A stretch of DNA of 64,000 nucleotides, from contig NZ_CP034726.1 of the NCBI RefSeq assembly GCF_004359375.1, positions 434,001 to 498,000 of the forward strand. Reading direction: 5' to 3'. Positions 19,381 to 28,404 of this stretch are shown here, piece after piece; within the stretch, counting starts at the first letter, position 1, and the number at the start of each line of letters is the position of its first letter. This stretch comes from Acetilactobacillus jinshanensis. GTDB taxonomy: Bacteria > Bacillota > Bacilli > Lactobacillales > Lactobacillaceae. The position numbers and the translations under genes were made by a program. The notes below the pieces were generated by a model that made no database searches, had not been told where the DNA came from, and was given only the letters and a program-made list of their open reading frames with translations.

Positions 19381-21204
19381 TTAACCTTTAATATACGGAT
19401 GTCGCTTTTTCTCGGTATTGGTATGAACAAACGATAATTTAATGTTAACAGCGGTCTTATGAGGGATGCCTAAATCACAGATTGATTTAATGGGAGCCTT
19501 TTGAATTTTACTTAAAGTTCCAAAATGACGGAAGAGTTTGTTACGGGTTCTCGGACCGACACCATGAATTTCGGTCAATTCAGAATGGATTTCGTGACGA
19601 GAATGAACATTACGATGATAACCGATTACAAAACGGTGGATTTCGTCCTGGACTCGGGTGATTAGGTAAAAACCTTCACTACGGTAATTCAGTGGAACCC
19701 TGTAGAAAACGCCATGAATTCGTTGAATTAAATGGTTGGTTCGATGCTTATTATCCTTGACCATTCCGGCAACCGGGATGTTTAAGTTTAATTCATTGTG
19801 CAGAACGTCTAAAGCAGCGTTGACCTGAATTTTGCCACCATCCATAAGGATTAAACCGGGCATACTCTTATGTTCCTTTAATAGTCGAGTATAACGACGG
19901 CGAATAACTTCGTGCATTCCGGCATTTTCATCAGCATGCTTTGTGTGTAGCTTATATTTGCGGTACAAATCCTTATTTGGACGACCGTCTACAAAGACAA
20001 CGTCCGCAGCAGTATTATCAAAGCCTTGAATATCAGCGATATCAAAGGCTTCAATTCGCTTTGGATAGGGGATGTGCATTGCCTTTGCAAGTTCTTCAGC
20101 AGCACCCTTAGTTTTACGGTTATTTAATTCAAGTAATCTGAAACGATCACGAAGGTAAATCTTAGCGTTTTTCTGGGCCATCAGTAACAAACCACGCTTC
20201 TGACCACGTTGAGGTGTCTTAACTTCGGTATGTAAGGCATCACGTAAAATATGTTTAGGGATGTCTTTTGGTACTAAGATCGTTTGTGGCGTGATGTTAT
20301 GACTAACCCGATAGAATTGGACGATGTAACTTAGCATCGTGTCCTTCGGTGACTGAATAATTGGGAAGAATCGCTTAATTCGTTTCATTAAACGAGCTTG
20401 ACGAATGTAGAAGACACTGATGCACATCCAGCTATTTTTAGCGTAGTAAGCAAAAATATCCTGGGTCGTGTAATCATTCGAAATAATCTTCTGTGGTTCA
20501 ACAGTGATCTTAATGAACCGATAGAGATCACGGTATTTAGCCGCATCTTCAAAGCGAAGGTCATGGGCGGCATCCTTCATTTTCTTAATCAAGATGTGCT
20601 TAGCAGGCGTTAGATCTCCGCTTAAGAACGTTTTAATCCGTTTAATCTGACGAGCGTAAACACTCTTTGGGATTGTTTTGAAGCAAGCCCCTAAGCATTC
20701 GCCCATATGATAATACAGGCAAGGACGACCGTTAGTTCGACCGTGACAACGACGCAATGGGTATAACTTTTGTAAGAAGTCTAAAGTTTTATGAGCGGCC
20801 GTTTCGTTTGGGTAGGGACCAAAGACCCATTCCTTTTTCGGCTTGGGATCACGGGTCATTTTCATGTGGGGATCCCGTTGCTTAGTGATTGCGATATACG
20901 GGTAGGTTTCACGACCTTGCTTCAGTTGAATATTGAAGTACGGTCGATATTTCTGGATCAGCGTGATTTCCTGTAAAAAGGCTTCTTTATCGTTAGCACA
21001 ATAAAAGACGTTGAAATCTCTGATTTCAGAGACTAATTTACCCCATTTACCATAGTGTCGAGCTTTAAAATAAGAACGAACTCGATGTTTTAAATCCTTG
21101 GATTTACCAACATAGATGATTTTGTCGTGGGAATTTTTCATCTCGTAGCAGCCAGGTTTATCAAGAAGTAATTTTAATTTGTGTTCGACCAACGGTACGG
21201 CCAT
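19381..21204 (-). CDS. uvrC: excinuclease ABC subunit C
   Basis: This 607-residue protein has an N-terminal GIY-YIG nuclease domain (KPGCYEMKNSHDKIIYVGKS, residues 16-35), a central UVR motif region (about 200-235), a C-terminal RNase H-like nuclease domain with FDIADIQG (about 388-395), and a tandem helix-hairpin-helix near the end. UvrC makes both incisions in nucleotide-excision repair after UvrAB damage recognition. The consensus promoter just upstream implies steady expression. No LexA-like box is apparent. Confidence 0.96.
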   Translation of the reverse strand: MAVPLVEHKLKLLLDKPGCYEMKNSHDKIIYVGKSKDLKHRVRSYFKARHYGKWGKLVSEIRDFNVFYCANDKEAFLQEITLIQKYRPYFNIQLKQGRETYPYIAITKQRDPHMKMTRDPKPKKEWVFGPYPNETAAHKTLDFLQKLYPLRRCHGRTNGRPCLYYHMGECLGACFKTIPKSVYARQIKRIKTFLSGDLTPAKHILIKKMKDAAHDLRFEDAAKYRDLYRFIKITVEPQKIISNDYTTQDIFAYYAKNSWMCISVFYIRQARLMKRIKRFFPIIQSPKDTMLSYIVQFYRVSHNITPQTILVPKDIPKHILRDALHTEVKTPQRGQKRGLLLMAQKNAKIYLRDRFRLLELNNRKTKGAAEELAKAMHIPYPKRIEAFDIADIQGFDNTAADVVFVDGRPNKDLYRKYKLHTKHADENAGMHEVIRRRYTRLLKEHKSMPGLILMDGGKIQVNAALDVLHNELNLNIPVAGMVKDNKHRTNHLIQRIHGVFYRVPLNYRSEGFYLITRVQDEIHRFVIGYHRNVHSRHEIHSELTEIHGVGPRTRNKLFRHFGTLSKIQKAPIKSICDLGIPHKTAVNIKLSFVHTNTEKKRHPYIKG

Positions 21205-21249
21205 TAAATCCCACCTTTACGATTAAATGATAATAAATTTAGCACGATA

Positions 21250-21277
21250 ATTATAGCTTTCATTTGTACTTTGTCAA
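21250..21277 (-). promoter_or_regulatory. consensus promoter of uvrC
   Basis: On the minus strand a perfect TTGACA (21277-21272), a 16-base spacer and a perfect TATAAT (21255-21250). Transcription would start near 21243, about 40 bases before the uvrC start. Confidence 0.85.
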
Positions 21278-21293
21278 CAATAATAACTATTAT
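21264..21293 (+). promoter_or_regulatory. possible degV promoter overlapping that of uvrC
   Basis: TTGTAC (21264-21269), 18 bases, TATTAT (21288-21293). It overlaps the divergent uvrC promoter on the other strand. The match is moderate. Confidence 0.35.
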
Positions 21294-21318
21294 GAAATTT
21301 AAGGAAGTGCTTTTAATC

Positions 21319-22161
21319 ATGATCAAAATCTTAACTGATTCCACATCCGTTGTTAATCAAGCTGACGCTAAAAAATACGGTATCACGGTAATTCCGTTAA
21401 CGATTGCTTTAGGTAATAAATCCTATTTAGATGGTGTAACCGCTGATAGTGATCTAGTGGATCACTATAATGATACCCACCGAAATGATATTTCACGGTC
21501 CAGTCAGCCACCGATTGGTAAATTTGTTGAAGCCTTTAAGAAGTTAACTAAAAACGGTGACTCAGTATTAGCAATCATGATCGGTGACAACTTCAGCGGA
21601 ACTTACAACGTCGTTTGTAAAGCCAGTAAAATGGTTAAAGGGAACATCAATGTCATCAACAGTAAAACTACCGACCAGAGTCTTCGACATATGGTTGTCT
21701 CCGCTGCTCAAATGGCCAACAGTCAAAAGTACTCCATAGATCAGATCATTAATAAAGTTGATGACATCCGGAAGCACAGTACTTTATACATGGGTGTTAG
21801 TACCTTACGTAATCTAAGAAAAAACGGCCGAATTCACATGTTTGCGAGTGTCCTGTCGTTTATCTTTCATCTATACATTGTGGTTAACTTGGACATTAAC
21901 CAGAAGTTGCACATCGCCGCAAAGGGTCGTGGCAAAAAGACGTTCTTACGCTGGATGCCTAGATACCTGAATTCACTGAAGGGTGAGTCAATTAAATATA
22001 TGGGAATTAGCTATACCGGTGACGTCAAATTTCCAAAATTATTAGCTCAAAAAATGCAACATCAGTTCCCAAAGGTACCGATGATTTTACGTCACACTTC
22101 AGCAACGATTACCTGTCATACCGGTGAAAACGCCTACGCAGTTATGACGTGTACTAAATAG
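21319..22161 (+). CDS. DegV family fatty-acid-binding protein
   Basis: The protein is 280 residues from the ATG at 21319, which has AAGGAAG 11 bases upstream and gives the classic start MIKILTDSTS. The open frame extends 48 bases further upstream, but that part has no ribosome-binding site and overlaps the proposed promoter. DegV proteins (here with DSTSVV and SRSSQPP motifs) bind fatty acids; in Gram-positives the FakB subset presents exogenous fatty acids to the kinase FakA. Whether this one is a FakB is not decided by its context. Its stop codon directly abuts the convergent gene. Confidence 0.9.
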   Translation: MIKILTDSTSVVNQADAKKYGITVIPLTIALGNKSYLDGVTADSDLVDHYNDTHRNDISRSSQPPIGKFVEAFKKLTKNGDSVLAIMIGDNFSGTYNVVCKASKMVKGNINVINSKTTDQSLRHMVVSAAQMANSQKYSIDQIINKVDDIRKHSTLYMGVSTLRNLRKNGRIHMFASVLSFIFHLYIVVNLDINQKLHIAAKGRGKKTFLRWMPRYLNSLKGESIKYMGISYTGDVKFPKLLAQKMQHQFPKVPMILRHTSATITCHTGENAYAVMTCTK

Positions 22162-22521
22162 TTATTTCTTAATATCTTTTTGAATATTTGAGTGGTTAAC
22201 TGATAAATTACCGGTATCCAAATTAAGTTTAGCGTCCGTTAAATGCGTTGTTTTAGGCAGAACCAGTAATAACTTGTTATTGCGCCAGATTCGATTAATT
22301 TTAACGAAGTTAAATAAACTAAAGTGATGCTTTGGACTTTTAACCATTAATTGATCATCGTTCGTTTGGATGATCGGGACATCATTTTCATTCGCTGAAT
22401 ATTTGATTTTGGGCTTGTTGCCAAGTTTAATGGTGATGTCAAAATTATCGAGGTTAATTCTGAGGTTATTAATCGATTGGGTAAGTGTGAGTGTTTTGGT
22501 CTTTATGGCTTTCACCTTCAT
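22162..22521 (-). CDS. short DUF4097-like beta-strand protein, probably truncated
   Basis: This 119-residue protein has the repeating strand pattern and the DTGNLSVNHS element typical of DUF4097 proteins. Those are usually well over 200 residues and continue with several more such repeats. Here the frame ends right after the first repeat, at the base next to the degV stop, with no terminator between the convergent genes. This suggests 3' loss through a deletion. The ribosome-binding site is weak (AGAGAAAG, 11 bases before the ATG). No membrane segment is seen. Confidence 0.55.
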   Translation of the reverse strand: MKVKAIKTKTLTLTQSINNLRINLDNFDITIKLGNKPKIKYSANENDVPIIQTNDDQLMVKSPKHHFSLFNFVKINRIWRNNKLLLVLPKTTHLTDAKLNLDTGNLSVNHSNIQKDIKK

Positions 22522-22567
22522 TATTTTTAATACTTTCTCTTAGCGGAATTTCTCTTTGAAAAAAGAT

Positions 22568-24007
22568 TTAATAGGGATAATACTTAGCTAAATCGATGTG
22601 AGAGAGATTTAGTGATTTCTTAATTAATTTGTGAATTAATGTCCAAGTAGTTTTAGTGACGTGGTTAGCAGTCTTAGTCGATTGTTTAGTTAGTAATTTA
22701 ATTAATGATTTACCGGTTAACGATTTAGCTTTCACATCAATTTCTCGAATTCGATGAATGCCGTAAGTTTGGCAATGCTTGCGATAAACATTGACTTCGT
22801 TGATAAATTTGCTGTAGTGCGGAGCAATTAAAACGTCCAATAAGCGGTAAAGCCAATATGCATTATTTAGGTTGACCGTATTACTAATATTTTCGTAATT
22901 CTCAGGGACTGCGTTGATGTTAGCGTAGAACGGAACATAAGGACTATAGTTAGTAAAGCCGAATGAAATCCATTCTAAAGCGGCATACTTAGGGTCAACG
23001 TTGTTTCGAAGTTGTAAGATATGAGAGATTTGGTTTCGTGCCATTGCGATGGAGCGTAGGGTCGGCTTTATGTGTTCTTGCTTATTAGCAAATGGATCGT
23101 AAGGGGTTCGTTGATAATGGGATGCCAGAAAATGTTCGACATCTTCAACCGATAGTTTATGATTAGGTTTTCTGAAGAATGGTAAATGTTGGCTAAACGG
23201 TGACTGTTTGATTTCAGGATTGAACATTTTTTGACCGTACCAAACTCGGGGCGTATTGTAGTGCGAATCGGCTTCGGTATGGGTGCCAACAATTTCACGG
23301 AAGTTAATTTGATTATGATTGCCATGGTGAGGATCTAAATTATTTTTAACGATGAAATCTTTAAAGCCGGTTGACCACATGTAGTTCTTATGCTGAGTAT
23401 CAGTAAAATCGATTTTCCGAATGCTGATCTGATTAGGCGCAATCGCGTAACAGTCATCCGGGATTCGAACTGCAACCCAGTGATGACCACCCGCAGTTTC
23501 CATATACCAAAGGTCGTTTTTATCAGCAAAGGCGATGCCGTTACTTTGGCCTGTGCCATACCTTTCAATTAAATGGCCTAAGCGCTGAACACCTTCACGA
23601 GCACTAGTAATGTACGGCAAAGTAGAAGACAGCATCAAATCTTCATTGATACTGTTCTTCTTAACTAATGGATCATAGCCTAAAAAATGCGAATTATTAT
23701 AAAGAGTTTCGGTAGCGCTCATGGCGACGTTATGTTCGTTGAAGCCACCTTCTTCAGAAACGCGAGCACTAGCGGGAACGTTTGGCTCACAGGTGTAGCG
23801 TTGGGTGTGTTCCGGAACTGGTAATTTTAATCCAGTTAATTTTGATACTAAGAAATTATGTTTCTTATCTAATGCGGGGCGGACGGTAAATGCCTGTGGT
23901 CCAACTGGATAAGAACTGTCTTCGTCTCGGCCGATCATGGTTGAACCGTCAAGCGACGCGTCTTTTCCAACTAAAATTGATGTGCATGATGAACGTTTCT
24001 TTAACAT
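22568..24007 (-). CDS. C69 family dipeptidase (PepD-like)
   Basis: This 479-residue Ntn-hydrolase-type dipeptidase of family C69 has the N-terminal SSCTSILVGKDASLDGSTMI, with the probable nucleophile Cys8. Related PepDA enzymes of lactobacilli cleave a range of dipeptides. Most of the chain matches the family pattern (RDEDS, GRYGTGQSNGIAFADKNDLWYMETAGGHHW region). There is no signal peptide. It is encoded upstream of the DUF4097 remnant on the same strand, 46 bases away. Confidence 0.9.
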   Translation of the reverse strand: MLKKRSSCTSILVGKDASLDGSTMIGRDEDSSYPVGPQAFTVRPALDKKHNFLVSKLTGLKLPVPEHTQRYTCEPNVPASARVSEEGGFNEHNVAMSATETLYNNSHFLGYDPLVKKNSINEDLMLSSTLPYITSAREGVQRLGHLIERYGTGQSNGIAFADKNDLWYMETAGGHHWVAVRIPDDCYAIAPNQISIRKIDFTDTQHKNYMWSTGFKDFIVKNNLDPHHGNHNQINFREIVGTHTEADSHYNTPRVWYGQKMFNPEIKQSPFSQHLPFFRKPNHKLSVEDVEHFLASHYQRTPYDPFANKQEHIKPTLRSIAMARNQISHILQLRNNVDPKYAALEWISFGFTNYSPYVPFYANINAVPENYENISNTVNLNNAYWLYRLLDVLIAPHYSKFINEVNVYRKHCQTYGIHRIREIDVKAKSLTGKSLIKLLTKQSTKTANHVTKTTWTLIHKLIKKSLNLSHIDLAKYYPY

Positions 24008-24020
24008 TATCTCGACTTCC

Positions 24021-24066
24021 TGTACTATAAGTTAACGTTTTACTTACAATACATAAGTATAGTACA
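24021..24066. repeat. inverted repeat upstream of the C69 dipeptidase gene
   Basis: TGTACTATA (24021-24029) and TATAGTACA (24058-24066) are perfect 9-base inverted arms 28 bases apart. One arm covers a TATACT -10-like box on the minus strand. It could be paired operator half-sites or a leader hairpin. Confidence 0.5.
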
Positions 24067-24099
24067 CTTTTTACAGAAAATTTAGGTAATTTTGGTAAT

Positions 24100-24127
24100 A
24101 AAAAAGGTCACGAAATTATTCGCGACC
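24100..24127 (-). terminator. terminator of the DUF2929 gene
   Basis: On the minus strand GGTCGCGAA (24127-24119) pairs with TTCGTGACC (24114-24106) including one G-U pair, followed by six T. The wobble pair exists only in the minus-strand RNA, which supports this orientation. Confidence 0.85.
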
Positions 24128-24153
24128 GATGAATTTAAATTAATTCACGAGAT

Positions 24154-24354
24154 TTAAGAATTCTTGGACTTATTGATAAAGCATTGAAGTCCATTAGTAG
24201 CGACAACCGCAACAATGACGGCAATAATTCCAGCTTTAATGAATACTGGCATTACTAACGGTGTACCAACCAAGGCACTACCGATGTAGCCAATAATCAT
24301 GCCGAAGATAAATGCCCAGACGATTACGGTTAAGTTTGCAGCAATAAAACGCAT
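24154..24354 (-). CDS. small DUF2929 (YjzD-like) membrane protein
   Basis: This protein of 66 residues has two hydrophobic segments (about residues 4-24 and 33-55) and the YIGSALVG motif characteristic of the DUF2929 family. I place the start at the ATG at 24354 because AGGTGG lies 6 bases upstream; a GTG three codons earlier overlaps that site. The function is unknown. The gene is found next to dnaE in many lactobacilli, as here, divergently. Confidence 0.75.
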   Translation of the reverse strand: MRFIAANLTVIVWAFIFGMIIGYIGSALVGTPLVMPVFIKAGIIAVIVAVVATNGLQCFINKSKNS

Positions 24355-24424
24355 TTTATCCACCTCGCATTCTTTAACCTAACTAACGGTTCGTAATTAA
24401 CTGCATGCAAATTAATTAGTGTAA

Positions 24425-24453
24425 TGAATCGTAATCATTAGATTACAAATTCA
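24425..24453. repeat. inverted repeat between the DUF2929 gene and dnaE
   Basis: TGAAT-C-GTAATC, ATTA, GATTAC-A-AATTCA: two arms of about 12 positions with one internal mismatch around a 4-base centre. It sits beside a minus-strand TATAAT (around 24454-24459). It could be an operator or a hairpin in the 5' leader of the DUF2929 mRNA. Confidence 0.45.
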
Positions 24454-24507
24454 TTATAACCTAATTTCTAAAGATTGAATACCAAGATATTTTGCGTATC
24501 TATAGTT

Positions 24508-24516
24508 TGTTATAAT
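24508..24516 (+). promoter_or_regulatory. extended -10 promoter of dnaE
   Basis: TGTTATAAT is a TG-n-TATAAT box, 24 bases before the ATG. The -35 region is unclear. The mRNA leader would be very short. Confidence 0.55.
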
Positions 24517-24540
24517 TATCTTAAAGGAGGGTGAATCTCA

Positions 24541-27500
24541 ATGGGCTTCGTTCCATTACAGGTCATTAGTGCATATAGCTTACTACAGAGTACCATTGCG
24601 GTACCGAAATTAGTTACCCAAGCTAAAAAGCTAGGTTATAAATCACTGGCCTTGACTGATCACGACGTCATGTATGGTGCCGTGCGTTTTTATAACCTCT
24701 GCAAAGCCCACGGTATTCATCCAGTGATTGGTTTAACGTTAACCATTAATGGCGTTATTAATACTGACGAGAATTACGATGTCATTTTGTTGGCCAAAGA
24801 TTTGCTTGGCTACCGTAATTTGATGAAAATTTCGACCCTTAAACGAACGGTTGGTGAACACCAGCAGTTAACCTGGGACCAGATCCACCAACATTTAAAG
24901 GGCCTCTACTTGATTACACCGTTGAATCAGGAATTTAGTAAATTGGTTCAAATCGGTCAGCAAACTCTAGCCGAACGTTATCTAGATAATTTAACGCAGT
25001 TTATCCCTAAGGATCAGTTAAAGATTGGTGTTGGGGTAGTTAACAATGATAAGTATCTGCGACTACTTAAATTAATCAGCAAACAGACTCAGGTCAACTT
25101 ACTAGCGTTATCACCCGTAAAATATTTAAGTTCTGACCAAGCTTTTGCCTTAAAAGTGTTGGACACCATTCAAAAGGGTCAGCAAATCCCTAGCCCAGTT
25201 AAGGAATACCACAGCCAAAACCTAGGCCGACAGTGGCTAAAGAGCGAAGCTAATATGGCCGAGGCTTTTACTAGGGTTGGTCTTGCTAGAGCTGCTCAGG
25301 AAACGGCAAATATTGCTAATGATTGTCGTTTTATCATTAAAAAACAGCAAATGCGTTTGCCGCATTTCTATGACGAAGCTGAAGCTAAATCGGGCCACGG
25401 CCAGAGTTCTCGAGAATATCTGAAATACTTAAGTGAAAAAGGCTTAGCAAATCGTTTTCACGTTAACAAGTATGAACAGACACCCGTTAAGTATCAAAAA
25501 CGTCTGGATCATGAATTATCAATTATTCGTGATATGGGCTTTGATGATTATTTCTTGATTGTGTGGGACATTGTTCGTTTTATTCGCAGTCGTCACATTA
25601 CAACAGGTGACGGACGTGGATCTGCCGCCGGTTCGTTAGTCGCCTACGTGTTATATATTACCGATGTTGATCCAATTCAATATCATTTATTGTTTGCCCG
25701 ATTTTTGAATAAAGAACGAGCTCAGATGCCTGATATCGATTTGGATATCCCGGACGTTCGACGGGATGAAGTTTTACAGTACGTTCATGATAAATATCAG
25801 GACTCAGATCCTAAATATCGTAATGATCCGTTACATGAACACGTTTCACAGATCATTACTTTTGATACAATGGCCGCTAAGCAATCGGTTCAGGACGTGG
25901 GTCGAGTGTTTGGTCTTAATAGTCATCAGTTACGCCAATGGAGTAAAGCAATCCCAAGCGTTCCGGGAATTACGTTACGTGAAGCTTATCGGCAATCCCA
26001 GATGTTACGAAATCTATATAATTCAGGGACTCCCGAAAATCCTAGTGCACCGTTAAATCAGTTATTGTTAAAGACGGCTCACCAAGTTGAAGGTCTACCC
26101 AGGCACTATTCAACTCACGCTGCCGGCTTGATTTTGAGTGATCAACCGTTAGTTAAATTATCGCCACTTCAAAACGGTAACGAACATTTATTAATGACAC
26201 AGTATTCCAAGAATTATGCTGAACAGGTCGGGTTATTAAAGATCGACTTTTTAGGCCTTAGAAACCTGACGTTATTAGGTAATGTTTTACGTTTAGTTAG
26301 AGATCATGTTAATCCCAAATTTAATATCCGTAAGATTAATTTAAATGATCCTAGGACGTTGCGACTATTCCAGAAAGGTGATACCGACGGGGTCTTCCAG
26401 TTTGAATCCAGTGGAATTCGCCAGGTTCTCCGAAAGTTACATCCCGATCGGTTTAGCTTAGTCGTAGCGGTTAACGCTTTATATCGTCCAGGACCGATTC
26501 ATAATATTGATACCTTTATTGAACGTAAAAACGGGCAAAAACAAAGTCGTTACCCAAGTAAAGCCGTCGAAAAAATCTTAGCGCCAACCTATGGGATCAT
26601 CGTCTATCAAGAACAGGTTATGCTAATTGCCCAAGTTATGGGTGGCTTTACGTTAGGTGAAGCCGATATCTTCCGAAGAGCAATGAGTAAAAAGAACCAC
26701 GCCTTGATGAGTGGCTTACGAACTAAGTTTATTATTGGTGCTCAGAAAAAGGGTTATAAAGAATCGGTCGCCAAGATGATGTTTGATTACATGAACCGGT
26801 TTGCTAGTTACGGCTTTAATAAATCACATGCGGTGGCTTACAGTAAATTAGCTTTTCAATTAGCTTACTTAAAAGCTCACTACAGTACGGCATTCTTCGC
26901 GGCATTATTGAATTCCGTGATGGGTAACATTAAAAAGACGAAACGCTATTTAGCTGGCGCTCATCGTTTGGGTGTTAAAATAGTTGCTCCAGATATTAAT
27001 TCAGGATCGAAAGGTTGTACCGTTAAAAATGGCAAATTACAGTTAGGCTTAAATTTCCTGCACGACATCTCAACGGAATTAGTCAATACGATTGAGCAAA
27101 ATCGCGGAAACTGTTTTGCCGATTTAAATGATTTTATCTTTAAAACGTACCCATATTTGTTACTAGAAGCTAAATCTAACCGAGCACCTAACCAAAAGGG
27201 TGATTCCGGACGTGATTTGTTAGGGTCAGATGATCCGACACCTTCGTTATTCCCGTTGATTTATTCAGGGGCGTTGGACAGAATTAATAAAATCAATGCC
27301 ACTGATCGAGATCGTTTACCTCGATATGAATTACGAAGTGCATGCTACCGTATTTTTCACACCATTAACGTTTATTACCAGCGCTTTTCTGGATCACAGA
27401 CATATAGTCAGGAATATCATGCTGTTCAGAAATATCGTGAGAATGCTAAAACTTATCAGAAAACGGCTGATAAAATTAAGTATTCCGACTATTTAAAATA

Positions 27501-28254
27501 TCGACAAGCTGTAAAGGTCTTTAAAATTCATGCCCAACAGGGTTTACAAAAACACATTGAACTGATTCGACAGAAAATCAAGACCTTTGAAAGTCTTGGT
27601 CTGAAGATTACGCCTGACGTTCGGCACAGTCCGTTGGATTTGAAACGAGCTGAGTATTATTATTTGAATTTCAACCCGATGAATTTATATTCATCATTGG
27701 TTGAACCGCTTAATTTAATTCCAATTTCAGGACTAAAATCCGTTCAGAAGTTTGCCAGGATTATGGCGACGATTAAACGGGTTCACGAAGTCAGAACAAA
27801 AAACGGTAAATTAATGGCCTTTGCGGACGTCACTGATGGAATTGATAATATATCCATCGTGATTTTCCCGTCAGTATATGAATCCGTTAAAAACCTTCTA
27901 AAGTTTAGCCGAATTATTGTTGTTAACGGTCGGGTTGAAAAATCACCGAAGTTGCAGCTGGTCGCTGATCATATCTGGCCGGCTGCCAATCTAATGCGTC
28001 AGTATCAGTTAAGGACTCGTCAATATAAACGGTATAACTGGAGACAACATTGCTGTTACATCAGAATTAATAATCAAGATATTCTTCAGTCGTTGTATCG
28101 AGTGATTAATCAAAATCGGGGTCCATACCCGATCTTAATTTTTAACGTCGCTAACGGGAACAAATTTCTGTTGAGCAGTCGATATACCGTGTCGAGGCAA
28201 GCTCAGAATCAGTTAATCAAGTTACTTGGAAATCATAACGTAATATACAAATAG
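24541..28254 (+). CDS. dnaE: DNA polymerase III alpha subunit, DnaE type
   Basis: This 1237-residue protein has an N-terminal PHP domain with degenerate metal motifs (VISAYSLLQST instead of HxH), a polymerase core with the catalytic PDIDLD (about residues 396-401) and GDGRGSAAGS (about 358-367), a helix-hairpin-helix region and a C-terminal OB fold (about 1070-1150). In Firmicutes DnaE extends RNA primers before PolC takes over. Lactobacillus homologues are about 1100 residues; the excess lies between about residues 870 and 1030 as extra, lysine- and tyrosine-rich sequence. AAAGGAGG precedes the ATG. Confidence 0.95.
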   Translation: MGFVPLQVISAYSLLQSTIAVPKLVTQAKKLGYKSLALTDHDVMYGAVRFYNLCKAHGIHPVIGLTLTINGVINTDENYDVILLAKDLLGYRNLMKISTLKRTVGEHQQLTWDQIHQHLKGLYLITPLNQEFSKLVQIGQQTLAERYLDNLTQFIPKDQLKIGVGVVNNDKYLRLLKLISKQTQVNLLALSPVKYLSSDQAFALKVLDTIQKGQQIPSPVKEYHSQNLGRQWLKSEANMAEAFTRVGLARAAQETANIANDCRFIIKKQQMRLPHFYDEAEAKSGHGQSSREYLKYLSEKGLANRFHVNKYEQTPVKYQKRLDHELSIIRDMGFDDYFLIVWDIVRFIRSRHITTGDGRGSAAGSLVAYVLYITDVDPIQYHLLFARFLNKERAQMPDIDLDIPDVRRDEVLQYVHDKYQDSDPKYRNDPLHEHVSQIITFDTMAAKQSVQDVGRVFGLNSHQLRQWSKAIPSVPGITLREAYRQSQMLRNLYNSGTPENPSAPLNQLLLKTAHQVEGLPRHYSTHAAGLILSDQPLVKLSPLQNGNEHLLMTQYSKNYAEQVGLLKIDFLGLRNLTLLGNVLRLVRDHVNPKFNIRKINLNDPRTLRLFQKGDTDGVFQFESSGIRQVLRKLHPDRFSLVVAVNALYRPGPIHNIDTFIERKNGQKQSRYPSKAVEKILAPTYGIIVYQEQVMLIAQVMGGFTLGEADIFRRAMSKKNHALMSGLRTKFIIGAQKKGYKESVAKMMFDYMNRFASYGFNKSHAVAYSKLAFQLAYLKAHYSTAFFAALLNSVMGNIKKTKRYLAGAHRLGVKIVAPDINSGSKGCTVKNGKLQLGLNFLHDISTELVNTIEQNRGNCFADLNDFIFKTYPYLLLEAKSNRAPNQKGDSGRDLLGSDDPTPSLFPLIYSGALDRINKINATDRDRLPRYELRSACYRIFHTINVYYQRFSGSQTYSQEYHAVQKYRENAKTYQKTADKIKYSDYLKYRQAVKVFKIHAQQGLQKHIELIRQKIKTFESLGLKITPDVRHSPLDLKRAEYYYLNFNPMNLYSSLVEPLNLIPISGLKSVQKFARIMATIKRVHEVRTKNGKLMAFADVTDGIDNISIVIFPSVYESVKNLLKFSRIIVVNGRVEKSPKLQLVADHIWPAANLMRQYQLRTRQYKRYNWRQHCCYIRINNQDILQSLYRVINQNRGPYPILIFNVANGNKFLLSSRYTVSRQAQNQLIKLLGNHNVIYK

Positions 28255-28275
28255 TAGAATATCCAAATCGGGACG

Positions 28276-28284
28276 TGATACAAT
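28276..28284 (+). promoter_or_regulatory. possible pyk promoter (extended -10)
   Basis: TGATACAAT resembles an extended -10 box and would give a leader of about 115 bases before pyk. I see no good -35 element. The rest of 28255-28404 holds no gene; lactobacilli with full glycolysis have pfkA between dnaE and pyk. Confidence 0.4.
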
Positions 28285-28404
28285 AACTGATGAAATCACG
28301 AAGCCATCGGTAAGTTATCGCTTATTAAAGTTTCGCAAGATATACGTTCCAACCGTTGCGGATTGTAGCGGCTTAATGCCTTTATTAAAGGGGAGATTTT
28401 GCTT

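Noticed and set aside
28285-28320. Possible catabolite-response (cre) site before pyk
   Set aside because: The best candidate (TGAAATCACGAAGCCA) deviates from the cre consensus at the central CG position and lacks symmetry.
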